This document shows, piece after piece, positions 36,419 to 45,589 of a DNA stretch of 64,000 bases. The stretch comes from Xanthomonas hortorum. Its GTDB lineage: Bacteria > Pseudomonadota > Gammaproteobacteria > Xanthomonadales > Xanthomonadaceae. Within the stretch, counting starts at the first letter, position 1, and each line of letters starts with the position of its first letter. Where the stretch lies: contig NZ_CP101417.1 in NCBI RefSeq assembly GCF_024339125.1, positions 1,240,001 to 1,304,000 of the forward strand, read 5' to 3'. A model generated the notes under the pieces. That model saw nothing but the letters and a program-made list of their open reading frames with translations, made no database searches and was not told the origin of the DNA. The position numbers and the translations under genes are program-made.

Positions 36419-36726
36419 GCCCACAGTTGCCGCCGGTGGATCTGGGCGTAACCTTGCGTCTTGCACGCGAGGGCGGCGTGGCCGCGTTCCCGGCCATGCG
36501 CCGCGAGCGGCAACTGGTGATGGATGAACTGGACGATGCGCAGCGCCTGCACCTGCGCACGTTGCTGGACCAATGCCTGGTGCATGCACTGCCGCGCCCG
36601 CAGGCCGGTGGCGGCGACCGACGCTATTTCAGCATCGCCTGGGACGGTGCCAGCGAGCCGCTACGCATTCCCGAAGAACATGCGCCGGCCGAAATCGTGC
36701 GGCTGTGGAAACAGGGCACGCTGTAG
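36415..36726 (+). CDS. Emfourin-like protease inhibitor
   Basis: A 103-residue protein that overlaps the protease stop by ATGA. Position, size and sequence (VDLGVTLRLAREGGVAAFPAMRRERQL at the start, DRRYFSIAWDGASEPLRIPEEHAP in the middle) resemble emfourin, the inhibitor of protealysin in Serratia. This is established knowledge of that family applied by similarity. It is presumed to restrain the cytoplasmic protease until needed. No signal peptide. An imperfect hairpin (AGACACCGCGC...) follows at 36792-36816 without a clear T run. Confidence 0.8.
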   Translation: MSPQLPPVDLGVTLRLAREGGVAAFPAMRRERQLVMDELDDAQRLHLRTLLDQCLVHALPRPQAGGGDRRYFSIAWDGASEPLRIPEEHAPAEIVRLWKQGTL

Positions 36727-37047
36727 CGCGGCTATGCCGCGGTGACGGTGCCCGCTAACCAGCGCGCGTGTCCATCACCACACACAAACGAAGACACCGC
36801 GCACTGCGCGGTGTCTGTCGTAAAAGATGGTCCAACTGCGGATGCCTGCACCCTTTAAGCTGCCTAGATGCTCTAGGGCTGCACAGCTGGTGACGCATAG
36901 TGGTCCCCGCTGCGTTAGCGTGACGTGCAGCGCAGCGGTCAATCTGAAGACACGCCACGCACTGCTGCACTGCGGCAGCTCCTCGCGCCCACATTGCCGC
37001 CGCGACCGGCTTCGCGGATAGTCGCAGCACTGCCCAGACAAATTCCC

Positions 37048-38226
37048 ATGACGCCCGTGATTGTGTTGCTGCTTGCTGCCGGACTCCTTGCCGGCTTGGT
37101 ACTCGCCGGTGTCATCGCCTGGCTGCTGCTGCGCCATCGTGCCCAAACGATCAGCGCAGCTGCCGCGCCTGCCGCGGCTATCGCACCCACTCCGCACGCC
37201 GCGCCAGCGGTCACGCCGGAACTGGCGCCTGTGCACGAGCAGGCGCAAGCGCACACGCAGGCGCACACCGCCCCTGCACCGCAGCCATTGCCGTCCGGGC
37301 CGCCACCGATGCGCCCGTTGCTGCGGCGCATGTATGCCGCGGTGATGTCCACCCCGTCGCTGGCCGATGGCAGCCTGCCGGTCGATCCCGCACAGGCCGA
37401 TGTGCTGGCGGCGGTGGCCAGCGCGCTCGAACACGTGGACCTGCGGCCGCAGCTATTGCCGCGCCGCCCGCAGCTGTTGCCGCAGCTGATGCGTGCGGTC
37501 AACGACCCGGATGCCTCCGGCCGCGGCATCGCCGCGATCATCGCGCAGGACCCGGCGCTGGCCGCCAACCTGTTGCGCATCGCCAACAGCGCGCTGTATC
37601 GCCCGCAAGGCGGCCCGCTGGAAAGCCTGGAACGGGCGGTGGTGCATATCGGGACCGAGGGTGTGCGCCAGATCGTCGCCGCAGCGGTCATGCAGCCGGT
37701 GCTGAGCCTGGATGGCGGCCTGTACTCGCGCCTGCCGGCGGCGGTGTGGGATTACGCCCTGCGCACCGCCACCGCCGCGGCCGCCTACATGCGCGAGCGC
37801 GGCGGCGACACCTTGTCGGCGCAGCTGGCCGGCCTGCTGCAGGGCCTGGGCGCGGTGGTGATCCTGCGTGTGTTGCGCGACACCTACGCCGAGCGCCCGG
37901 CACTGCCCTACAGCCTGGAAGTGGCCGCCGCCCTGGTCGAACGCCACACCGCCACGGTGGCCAAGACCATTGCCACCGCCTGGGAGCTGCCTGCTTCGCT
38001 GAGCACCGCGCTGGACGAGCAGCGCCCCGAACACGACACCACCCTGCTGACCACCTCGCTCGGCATGGCGCTGCGTTACGGCCGGCTGGCCGCCGCGCTG
38101 GCCATGCTCGCCCGCCACGGCGCCGAGCATCAAGACCACGCGCTGAGCGTGCTGGCCACGTTGGAACCGGACAACGAGGCCAACGCCGCGCTGTGGCAGC
38201 GGCTGGTAGCGTCCAGCGTGGAGTGA
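37048..38226 (+). CDS. HDOD-domain protein with N-terminal membrane anchor
   Basis: A 392-residue protein: one membrane segment (MTPVIVLLLAAGLLAGLVLAGVIAWLLL), an Ala/Pro/His-rich linker to about residue 90, then an HDOD domain (LLPQLMRAVNDPDASGRGIAAIIAQDPALAANLLRIANSA, followed by LERAVVHIGTEGVRQI). HDOD proteins act in signalling, often with cyclic-di-GMP systems; the catalytic HD pair is missing, so it is not expected to be an enzyme. The start at 37048 gives the anchor; the frame upstream to 36925 is not needed. Hairpins K and L follow its stop. Confidence 0.88.
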   Translation: MTPVIVLLLAAGLLAGLVLAGVIAWLLLRHRAQTISAAAAPAAAIAPTPHAAPAVTPELAPVHEQAQAHTQAHTAPAPQPLPSGPPPMRPLLRRMYAAVMSTPSLADGSLPVDPAQADVLAAVASALEHVDLRPQLLPRRPQLLPQLMRAVNDPDASGRGIAAIIAQDPALAANLLRIANSALYRPQGGPLESLERAVVHIGTEGVRQIVAAAVMQPVLSLDGGLYSRLPAAVWDYALRTATAAAAYMRERGGDTLSAQLAGLLQGLGAVVILRVLRDTYAERPALPYSLEVAAALVERHTATVAKTIATAWELPASLSTALDEQRPEHDTTLLTTSLGMALRYGRLAAALAMLARHGAEHQDHALSVLATLEPDNEANAALWQRLVASSVE

Positions 38227-38411
38227 TAGCCAGCCGGGTGACGCAACACGTCTGAAACACGCGTACCGCGTAGCGATCGATGCACACTCCTGCGCAGGTA
38301 TCGCGAAGTGACTATCAGCGTGCATGCGGATCCATCTCATCCATGCAAGCGCCCTCGGTGAACGAAGCAGTCGCGTAAAACTGGCAGGCGTCATGTGCGG
38401 GCTCGGCTTGT

Positions 38412-38518
38412 GCGCGGTGCCGCATCCAGTGTCGGGACACGCCGTGAATCCGTCCGTTGAGGCTCAGTGGCGGCATCCATGCCGCCACATGGTCCCGACA
38501 CCGGATACGACACCACGC
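38412..38518 (+). repeat. Hairpin repeat K, type 2 (divergent)
   Basis: About 107 bp. Its outer arms differ strongly from the other type 2 copies (CGCATCCAGTGTCGGGAC opposite GTCCCGACACCGGATACG), yet they remain complementary. The few mismatches are transitions. It pairs with L. Confidence 0.8.
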
Positions 38519-38590
38519 TCCCACCTTTCGTGGCTGCTGATCGGCAAGCAATGCCGTCGCTCTTTCTGCAGCTACCGACAACGTCCGAAG

Positions 38591-38696
38591 GTGCTTGCAC
38601 GCGTACCGGCGTGGGACCTTACGCGGCATGGATGCCGCGTTAGAGCCTACACGGACGTACTTGCGGCGTGTCCCACGCCGGTACGCGTGCAAGCGC
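38591..38696 (-). repeat. Hairpin repeat L, type 1 (divergent stem)
   Basis: A 106-bp element with perfect 24-base outer arms (GCTTGCACGCGTACCGGC...). About five bases per arm differ from A-J, all compensated. The interior is nearly unchanged. Confidence 0.85.
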
Positions 38697-38835
38697 CCGC
38701 AGCAGACCGAAGCACTCGCACAAAGCCGGCAGACCTAGTGTCAACGCAAGTCGCAAAAAACGTATACAGAAAGGCGAGTAATCAACCCACTTCCAAACCC
38801 CGAACACACAGCGGCAAACACGCAATATCTCCACG

Positions 38836-38870
38836 CAAAAAACACCGGACCATCCCTAGATGGCCCGGTG
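38836..38870 (-). terminator. Intrinsic terminator at the end of a candidate RNA
   Basis: On the minus strand CACCGGGCCATC pairs with GATGGTCCGGTG (one G.U) around TAGG, followed by T6. It ends the transcript coming from 40 kb. Confidence 0.85.
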
Positions 38871-39015
38871 GAGAGCGAGTCTTGGCATCCTTCGCCGAGA
38901 AGGGGTTACCCCGGTTCCTTGCTCAGTGTCACTCCTATACTCGGCGCACCTTGGGACCAAGGACGCCTTGCAGCAGGCGACGGTTCCCCAACCGTCAACC
39001 TGACACCTCGGCAAG
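38836..39015 (-). ncRNA. Candidate structured RNA / 3' UTR-derived RNA
   Basis: The 180 bases after the membrane-protein stop hold a dense set of complementary segments: GACGGTT-GGGG-AACCGTC (38979-38996), GCCTGCTGCAAGGC (38965-38978), CCTTGGTCCCAAGG (38949-38962), a long-range CGCCGAG/CTCGGCG pair (38940-38946 with 38893-38899) that also encloses GGGGTAACCCC, and GTGTCA (39001-39006) with TGACAC (38926-38931), which would cross the former as a pseudoknot. An intrinsic terminator closes the region. I cannot name a known family. It may be an independent RNA or only a structured trailer. Confidence 0.5.
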
Positions 39016-39020
39016 CGGTC

Positions 39021-40004
39021 TCACACCCCCACAACCGGGTCGATCACAACGGGATCGGTACGGCGACCGGCACGCCCGGCGGCGAACGCAATGCCCGCGC
39101 CCAGGATCAACAACACCAAGGTGCTCCAGGCCGCGCGCGAGATGCCGCGTGCCGCAACATCGCCGGCCTCGCGCGCCTTCTGCTCGGCGGTGCGCTTGAG
39201 CGCTTCGTATTGGGCCACGGCCTTCTGGTAGCTCTGCGCGTAGTTGTCGGCAATCTGCTCGGCCTCCGCGCGCGATTTACCCGTGCGCGCCACGATCAGG
39301 TTGATCAATGCATCGCGGTCGGCCGCATCGATGGCCGGCTTGGCCTGCGCCCGCACACGGTCGAACCACGCGGCCAGTTCGTCCGAGGCGGCCTGCGGGG
39401 TCTGCGCCGCATCGGTGGCGGTGGCCTTGCCGTCTTCGCCCACGGTCTCGGCCTGATTTTTCAGACGCTCAGGATCGAGTTCGGCCTTGCCGGTCTGGCG
39501 CAGTACCGTGTCCAGTTGGCCGCGCAGGTCGCCCCAATTCAGCTCGATGCCCTGCTTCTTCAATTCATCCTGCACCCCATTGCCCAACGCTGGCGCCGCA
39601 GCGGCGATGCCCTGCCCGGTCAGCGACAAGCCCTTGCCGACCACGCCCGACACCGCGCCTACCGCGTTGCTGGCCAGCGCCGCCACCAACCAGGTGGTGA
39701 TCAACGAAGTGACCGCCCAGCTCAACAGACCGTGCAGCCCGCCGCGTACCGTGGCCAGGCGGCCGGCGACAAACGCGCCTACGCCGATCGAGATCAACGT
39801 GCTCAACGCCAGCCAGATCCCGGCACCGGTGCCCAGCCCACTGACCGGGTTGGCTTCACGCAGCGGGTCGATGGTGGAGGCACCGATTGCGGTACCCAAC
39901 ACGCTCAGCGTCAGATAGGTCACCAGCGCGAAGGTGCAGCCGGCGAGCACGGCGCCCCACGACATCCTGGGGGCGAGAGTGGACTGGCGAACGACCTGTG
40001 CCAT
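39021..40004 (-). CDS. Membrane protein of unknown function
   Basis: A 327-residue protein. Hydrophobic segments lie at about residues 15-42, 60-85 and 90-118, and a last one at about 290-312 (RAAWSTLVLLILGAGIAFAAGRAGRR). Between them is a long polar, Ala/Glu/Lys-rich helical region, residues about 145-285 (YAQSYQKAVAQYEALKRTAEQKAREAGD) that may form a coiled coil. I do not recognise the family beyond this. It is divergent from the PAS-LuxR gene, whose start is 176 bp away. A candidate structured RNA follows its stop. Confidence 0.8.
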   Translation of the reverse strand: MAQVVRQSTLAPRMSWGAVLAGCTFALVTYLTLSVLGTAIGASTIDPLREANPVSGLGTGAGIWLALSTLISIGVGAFVAGRLATVRGGLHGLLSWAVTSLITTWLVAALASNAVGAVSGVVGKGLSLTGQGIAAAAPALGNGVQDELKKQGIELNWGDLRGQLDTVLRQTGKAELDPERLKNQAETVGEDGKATATDAAQTPQAASDELAAWFDRVRAQAKPAIDAADRDALINLIVARTGKSRAEAEQIADNYAQSYQKAVAQYEALKRTAEQKAREAGDVAARGISRAAWSTLVLLILGAGIAFAAGRAGRRTDPVVIDPVVGV

Positions 40005-40180
40005 GGGAGTGCCTCACAAGGGTAGAAATGGGCGCTCAGTGTGTAAGGCGTGCCGCGCCCATGCCTGAGCCGAATGCACCAGTGCGGCTAGTGCATTCGC
40101 GTCAGGCAGCGGCTACCGTGTGCCGCCACCCTTGGTTTCCATTGCCTGCTTTCCATTGCGTTGTTACCCGAGGTCACCCC

Positions 40181-41701
40181 ATGTCGTCAGCGAGTGAAAC
40201 CGCGCCGCCCAGCAGCCCGCCGCAGTCCACCAACCGCCGCCAGCTGCAGCAGATCATCACCGGGCTGAGCGAGGGCGTGATTCTGGTCGAGCCGGATCAG
40301 TCCATTACCTGGGCCAACGAGGCCGCGCTGGCCATGCATGGCGCACGCGTGCTAGAAGACCTGGGCGCCACGGTGAGCGAATACCGCGAGCGCTTTCAGC
40401 TGCGCTATCGCAACAACCATCGCCTGACCGCCGGCAATTACCCCATCGACCGCGTCATCGCCGGCGAAGTCTTCAACGATGTGGTGGTGGAAGTGGTGCG
40501 CGCCGGCACTGAGGAGCAATGGGTGCACCGCGTGCGCAGCCTGGTGCTGACCGACGCACAAGGCGCGCCGGATTGCCTGGTGCTGATCGTCGCCGATGCC
40601 AGCGACTGGGCCAGCGCCGAGCAGCGCTTCGAACGCACCTTCAACGCCAACCCGGCGCCTGCGGTGATCTGCCGGCTCGCCGATCAGCGCTATATCAAGG
40701 TCAATCAGGGCTTTGTGGAAATGACCGGCTACACGCGCGAAGCGGTGGTGGGCAAGAGCGTGTTCGAGGTGGACGTGCTGGAACTGGCCGACCGCCGCGA
40801 CCTTGCGCTGGAACGCCTCAACGAAGGCGCCACCATCCCGCAGATGCAGGCCGAACTCAGCCTGCCCGATGGCACCACCAAGATGGTGGTGGTGGCCGGC
40901 CAGCCGATCGAAATCGGCGAAGAAGCCTGCATGCTGTTCACCTTCATGGACCTGGAGCCGCGGCGTCGCGCCGAGGTGGCCTTGCGGCAAAGCGAGGAAC
41001 GCTTCGCCAAGGCCTTCCGCATTACCCCGGTGCCCACGCTGATCTGCAATGCCGACACCTTGCAGATAGTGGAAATCAACGACGCGGTAGCGCAGACCAC
41101 CCAGTACGCCAGCGAAGACATCATCGGCAAACCCATCGAAGAGATCGGCCTGTTTCCCACTCGCCAGGCGTATCAGCAGTTCTGCCACGCGCTGCAGCAA
41201 AGCGGCAGCATGCTCAATGTGGAATACCCCATCGCGCGCAAGGATGGCGAGCAGCTCGATTGCCTGATCTCCGCCGAAACGGTGAGCATCCACGGCGTGC
41301 CGTGTTACCTGCTGTCGCTGATGGACATCACCGACCGCAAACGTACCGAGATGGAATTGGTTGCCGCCATCGAAGAAGTGATGCAGGACGCCTCCTGGTT
41401 CAGCCAGACCTTGCTGGAAAAGCTGGCCAACGTGCGCCGCGCCAATCGCCCCAGCCAGGCGCAAAGCTGCGGCATCGCCGAACTCACCGGACGCGAGCGT
41501 GACGTGTTGGGCCTGCTTGCCGAAGGCCTGGCCGACAAGGAAATCGCACAGCAACTCAGCGTTGCGCCCAATACCGTGCGCAACCACGTGGCCGCGCTGT
41601 ATTCCAAGATCGACGTGCACAGCCGCGGCGAAGCCATCGTGTGGGCACGCGAGCGCGGCTTTGCCGGCCGCAGCACCAAAAAGCCCGCGCGCAAGGCCTG
41701 A
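40181..41701 (+). CDS. PAS-domain LuxR-family regulator
   Basis: A 506-residue regulator with three PAS-type domains (residues about 18-130, 150-265 and 275-395; for example RYIKVNQGFVEMTGYTREAVVGKSVFEVD and LQIVEINDAVAQTTQYASEDIIGKPIEEI). A C-terminal LuxR/GerE helix-turn-helix follows (ELTGRERDVLGLLAEGLADKEIAQQLSVAPNTVRNHVAALYSKI, residues about 433-478). No receiver or kinase domain is present. It presumably senses a small ligand or redox/light cue; no cofactor-binding Cys or His is obvious. It lies between the membrane-protein gene (divergent) and csbD, so either could be a target. Confidence 0.9.
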   Translation: MSSASETAPPSSPPQSTNRRQLQQIITGLSEGVILVEPDQSITWANEAALAMHGARVLEDLGATVSEYRERFQLRYRNNHRLTAGNYPIDRVIAGEVFNDVVVEVVRAGTEEQWVHRVRSLVLTDAQGAPDCLVLIVADASDWASAEQRFERTFNANPAPAVICRLADQRYIKVNQGFVEMTGYTREAVVGKSVFEVDVLELADRRDLALERLNEGATIPQMQAELSLPDGTTKMVVVAGQPIEIGEEACMLFTFMDLEPRRRAEVALRQSEERFAKAFRITPVPTLICNADTLQIVEINDAVAQTTQYASEDIIGKPIEEIGLFPTRQAYQQFCHALQQSGSMLNVEYPIARKDGEQLDCLISAETVSIHGVPCYLLSLMDITDRKRTEMELVAAIEEVMQDASWFSQTLLEKLANVRRANRPSQAQSCGIAELTGRERDVLGLLAEGLADKEIAQQLSVAPNTVRNHVAALYSKIDVHSRGEAIVWARERGFAGRSTKKPARKA

Positions 41702-41833
41702 CAGGCTGTAGCTGGGCCGGATGCACTAGCCGCCCTGGTGCATCCGCATGTGGGCAGGCACCGCGCGAGCCGACACCATGCTCACACCGGCCCGCACAGA
41801 CTAAGCCGGTTCCCCAACTACGAGAAACGTCCC

Positions 41834-42022
41834 ATGGATAAGAACCGTATCGAAGGTACCGCCAAGCAGGTCAAGGGCTCGGTCAAGGAAGCCATCGGCC
41901 GCGTCACCGGCGACAAGAGCACCGAACTGGAAGGCGCCGCCGAAAAGAATATCGGCAAGGTGCAGAGCAAGGCCGGCGAAGTGGCCGACAAAGTGCGTGA
42001 CGCGTCCAAGTCGACCAAGTAA
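41834..42022 (+). CDS. CsbD-family stress protein
   Basis: A 62-residue CsbD-like protein: MDKNRIEGTAKQVKGSVKEAIGRVTGDKSTELEGAAEKNIGKVQSKAG shows the family's repeated short helical motif (EGxAKQVKGxVKExxGxxTGD). CsbD proteins accumulate in general stress; the molecular role is unknown. It is encoded after the PAS-LuxR gene. Terminator-like hairpin at 42178. Confidence 0.93.
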   Translation: MDKNRIEGTAKQVKGSVKEAIGRVTGDKSTELEGAAEKNIGKVQSKAGEVADKVRDASKSTK

Positions 42023-42397
42023 CTCCATTGGCCGAGTCGTATTGGCTGAGTAAAGTGCGATTGCGTTGTTGGCAGGCATTTTTGCCTGCTGCGCTGAAGC
42101 TGCGATTTAGTAGTCGGACGTAATGCGTTATTGGTGACTGCGATGACGGAACAACGCACTTCGGCGAGAAATCGCACCAACGCCCCGACTTGATCGGGGC
42201 GTTGGCGTTTGTGGGTGTGTATGAATTCCAGCGACTGGGGTGGCGCCGAAACGTTTGATGTAATCGGCACACGTCTTCAGGGGGTACGAACAGCAGCTGA
42301 GATCATCACAGAAGATAGGGAAGCAATCGTCAGCGCGTTTGCGTGGCTGATGCCCGGCATCGCAATTGCGGACCAAGCGCGCACTTATCGCGCGCGG
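42023..42397. other. Intergenic region with hairpin
   Basis: No supported gene is seen between csbD and the LytTR regulator. The stretch 42178-42206 (CAACGCCCCGA...TCGGGGCGTTG) forms a strong GC hairpin and probably ends transcription from one or both sides. Confidence 0.7.
42178..42206. terminator. GC-rich hairpin between convergent genes
   Basis: CCAACGCCCCGA pairs with TCGGGGCGTTGG around CTTGA. There is no clear T run on either side, so rho-independent function is not certain. Confidence 0.6.
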
Positions 42398-43144
42398 CTA
42401 CATCGCCTTGAACAAATGCACAAATGCGCGGCTGACCGGCAACTCGCCAGCATGCCCCCGCATGCGCAGGAACAAGCGGCTGGCATCGTTGCGGCGCGTG
42501 CCTTCCAACCACGCCAGGTTGATCACGGTGGAGCGATGCACCTGCCAGAACTGGGCCGGATCGAGCTGGGCCACCAGCTCTGCGAGCGGGGTACGGATCA
42601 AACAGTCCCCATGCACACTGGCAACCACGGTGTACTTGGTTTCGGCCCGAAAAAAGCGCACATCGGCAACATCCAGATGGCGGGTAGTGCTGCCCTGTGA
42701 GGCATGGATGTAACGCAGGCGCTCGCGCGCAGGTGCTGCGCTCAGCTGCTGCAACGCCTGCGCCATGGCCGGGTCGCCAGGTTGCAGCGCGGGCAAGGCG
42801 CGCAAGCGTGCCACGGTACGCGCCAGCCGCTCGGTGCTGACCGGCTTGAGCACGTAATCGAGCGCCGCATGTTCGAATGCCTGCAGCGCGAATGCGTCGA
42901 ATGCAGTGACGAATACCACCCGCGTGTTGCCCTCGATGCCCTGCGCCACTTCCAGACCGGTCAGGCCCGGCATCTGGATATCCAGAAATGCCAGGTCCGG
43001 CTCCAGCTCGGCGATGCGCGCGGCCGCATCGATGCCATTGCGTGCCAGATGGATGACCTGCAGCTCCGGCCACAGCGCCAGCAACTGGTCGCGCAGGTAC
43101 TGCGCCAGATGCGGCTCGTCGTCGGCGATCAGTGCTGTGGTCAT
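42398..43144 (-). CDS. LytTR-family response regulator
   Basis: A 248-residue response regulator. The receiver domain (residues 1-120) has the acidic pair D9/D10, phospho-acceptor D55 in AFLDIQMPG and the conserved Lys in DYVLKPVS. A LytTR DNA-binding domain (residues about 145-248) includes RFFRAETKYTVV and QVHRSTVINLAWLEG. It pairs with the LytS-like kinase, whose gene overlaps its start by four bases. Similar to AlgR/LytR-type regulators; targets unknown. Confidence 0.95.
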   Translation of the reverse strand: MTTALIADDEPHLAQYLRDQLLALWPELQVIHLARNGIDAAARIAELEPDLAFLDIQMPGLTGLEVAQGIEGNTRVVFVTAFDAFALQAFEHAALDYVLKPVSTERLARTVARLRALPALQPGDPAMAQALQQLSAAPARERLRYIHASQGSTTRHLDVADVRFFRAETKYTVVASVHGDCLIRTPLAELVAQLDPAQFWQVHRSTVINLAWLEGTRRNDASRLFLRMRGHAGELPVSRAFVHLFKAM

Positions 43145-44298
43145 GCCGTTGCCTGCGCTACGGCAACCGCCACACTAGCGGGCACATACGGCAACACCAG
43201 CACCGCTTCGGTACCGGTGTCGCGCGCATGCAGCAGCAAGCTGGCATCGGCCCCGAACTGGGCCTGCAAGCGCGCGCGCAGATTGGCCAGCGCCATGCCG
43301 GCACCAGGGCGCGGTGCCGTGCCGGTTGGCGCCAGACCAACGCCGTCATCGACAACACGCACTTCAAGATGCCCCGCACGTACGACGGCATGCATCACGA
43401 TGCTGCCGCCTTCCAGCTTGGGGTCCAGCCCGTGCTGCACCGCGTTTTCCACCAGCGGCTGCAACAGCAATGGCGGCATGCGTGCCAGGCGCGCCTGCGC
43501 ACTGGCTTCGATGCGGTACTGCAGGCGCTCTTCCATGCGCATCTGCAACAGCGCCAGGTACTGGCCTGCCATCTCCAGCTCCGCTTCCAGCGTGCTTTCT
43601 GTGTGGCGTAGTTGCGAAAGGCTGGCACGCAGGTACTGCGAAAACGTGGCGATCATCTGTTGCGCGCGCGGCGGGTCATATGCCATCAGGCTCTGGATGT
43701 TGGCCAGGGTGTTGAACAACAGGTGCGGCTCGATCTGGCCTTGCAGCAGGCGCAGGCGCGCCTCGGTGGCGTCGCTCTGCAGCTGCTGCGCACGCAGGCG
43801 CGCGTGCCACCAGGCCCAATGCACCGCCATGACAAACAGCAAAAACACCGCCACCTTGGTCAGCGGCGGCGGCAAGGTGATGAACATCCCCCACGGATGC
43901 GCGCTGACCAACCACGGCACGATCGTAAACCCGAGCGTCATGCCGCCGATGATGCCGGCCAACGCCAGCGCACCGAGCGCCAGCCCCGCACGCAGATCGC
44001 GCGCGGTGGCCATCCGTTCCACCAGCGACGCCGGCAGCCAACGCGCGGCCAGCCGCAGCACCCCGAACAAGCTGTGCACGATGCACAGGCAGATGCCGAT
44101 GTTGGGCAGCAGCGAGGCCCACCACCCATGCGGCCGCTCCACCCGGTCGAAGATCGCGGCAGTGGTCATCAGCCCCAACGCCAGTGCCACCGCCAGCAAC
44201 GACGCCACCAGCAACCGCGCAGCCGTGGGCCCCTGCCGAGGTGGGCGCAACTCCCACAACGCGTGCCATCCCTGCTGCAAAAAGGCGATTGCATTCAT
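43141..44298 (-). CDS. LytS-type sensor histidine kinase
   Basis: A 385-residue histidine kinase of the LytS/YpdA (His_kinase) group. The phospho-acceptor is in LQGQIEPHLLFNTLANIQSL. The ATP-binding region has PLLLQPLVENAVQHGLDPK (N box) and VVDDGVGL followed by GAGMALANLRARL (G boxes). The N-terminal part has four or five hydrophobic segments. The start at 44298 avoids a long Arg-rich extension. Co-transcribed with the LytTR regulator (ATGA overlap). Confidence 0.93.
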   Translation of the reverse strand: MNAIAFLQQGWHALWELRPPRQGPTAARLLVASLLAVALALGLMTTAAIFDRVERPHGWWASLLPNIGICLCIVHSLFGVLRLAARWLPASLVERMATARDLRAGLALGALALAGIIGGMTLGFTIVPWLVSAHPWGMFITLPPPLTKVAVFLLFVMAVHWAWWHARLRAQQLQSDATEARLRLLQGQIEPHLLFNTLANIQSLMAYDPPRAQQMIATFSQYLRASLSQLRHTESTLEAELEMAGQYLALLQMRMEERLQYRIEASAQARLARMPPLLLQPLVENAVQHGLDPKLEGGSIVMHAVVRAGHLEVRVVDDGVGLAPTGTAPRPGAGMALANLRARLQAQFGADASLLLHARDTGTEAVLVLPYVPASVAVAVAQATA

Positions 44299-44572
44299 GG
44301 ATGACGTGGACCGGTCCGTGTGTTCACTGGCATGCATTCCATTGGTGAGCGGTGCGATGTGGGCGATGCGAAGGGTAACGCGCATTGGTGCGGCCAAGGC
44401 CCTACCGCATCGCCGCTATTTTCCATGCCAATCGGCTGCGGCGGCGTGTCGTTCGTCGGCGCAGCTGTCGATTCGTCGCAAGCCGCTGCGATTGCACCGC
44501 CAGCGCTGCCACTGTCTGCCCACGCAACGGCGGCAACCGCTGTTCGCATCGCATCCACAACCAAGGGGCACC

Positions 44573-45589
44573 ATGAAGCACTTCCTCGCATTCGCGCTGA
44601 TCGCAGCAGCGGCCATCGATGGCGCACACGCCGCACCTGCAGTGATCGTACCGCCCATGGTCAGCATTCCTGCCGGCGAGTTCCTGATGGGCAGCACCGA
44701 GCCGCGCATCGGCGACGGCAGCCACAACCCGGCCGAAGGTCCGCCACATCGCGTGCAGGTGCAGGCATTCCGCATGGCCGCCTATGAAACGACGGTGGCG
44801 CAGTTCCGGCAGTTCATCGCCGCAACTCACCACAAGACCCAGAACAGCTGCTGGGAGTTCGACAAGCAAGATGGCATCAAACTCAACGCGGCTACCTGGA
44901 AGACGCCTAAGCACGCGCCAACGGACTATCACCCGGTCGTCTGCGTCAGCTGGGACGATGCCACCGCCTATGTGCAATGGCTCGCGCAACACACTGGCCG
45001 GCGCTTCCGCTTACCGAGCGAGGCCGAATGGGAATACGCCGCGCGTGCCGGCACCACCACCAAGTACGCATACGGCGATGCGGCCGATGCGCTGTGTGCC
45101 TTCGCCAACATGAAAGATCAACGCTTCAAGACCGCCGCACAGCGCGATTACGCGCTGGACATGCGAGTCACCGACTGCGACGACGGCGCCGCGTACACCA
45201 CCGTGGTGGGCATGTACCCAGCCAACGCGTTCGGCCTGCACGACATGATGGGCAACGTGGCCGAATGGGTGGCCGATTGCCAACACCCCGATTACCAAGG
45301 CGCCCCTAACGACGGCAGCGCCTGGCGCAACAACTGCGAGGTGGAAGGCGACTACTTCATCACCCGTGGCGGCAGCTTCGCTTCCTCGCGCCAGGTGCTG
45401 CGCAGCGCCGCGCGGGGCCATGGTGGGCGGACCAATGCAAGCAGCCTGGGCGAAGGGTTCCGGATTGCCGAAGATATCGGTGCCTGCACGGCAAGCGCGT
45501 GCGTTGATGCCGATGCCGGGTTTGTTGAGGCGCTGGAGTCAGCGCAGCGGCGCGAGCGCGAGATGCGTGCGAAAACTGCAACGCAGTGA
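44573..45589 (+). CDS. Exported SUMF1-type (formylglycine-generating enzyme family) protein
   Basis: A 338-residue protein with signal peptide MKHFLAFALIAAAAIDGAHA and a FGE-sulfatase domain: MVSIPAGEFLMGS, HPVVCVSWDDATAYVQWLAQHTGRRFRLPSEAEWEYAARAG, and NAFGLHDMMGNVAEWVADC, with ITRGGSF near the end. Bacterial members include sulfatase activators, but also many proteins with other or no modification activity. No sulfatase gene is near. The very long open frame from 42704 is a shadow. Confidence 0.9.
   Translation: MKHFLAFALIAAAAIDGAHAAPAVIVPPMVSIPAGEFLMGSTEPRIGDGSHNPAEGPPHRVQVQAFRMAAYETTVAQFRQFIAATHHKTQNSCWEFDKQDGIKLNAATWKTPKHAPTDYHPVVCVSWDDATAYVQWLAQHTGRRFRLPSEAEWEYAARAGTTTKYAYGDAADALCAFANMKDQRFKTAAQRDYALDMRVTDCDDGAAYTTVVGMYPANAFGLHDMMGNVAEWVADCQHPDYQGAPNDGSAWRNNCEVEGDYFITRGGSFASSRQVLRSAARGHGGRTNASSLGEGFRIAEDIGACTASACVDADAGFVEALESAQRREREMRAKTATQ

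Noticed and set aside
36792..36816. Hairpin AGACACCGCGC... as intrinsic terminator
   Set aside because: Strong stem but no T run on either strand; left as a possible structure only.
42704..44572. Long open frame leading into the SUMF1-type gene
   Set aside because: It is antisense to the LytS/LytTR genes; a signal peptide and start at 44573 fit the family.
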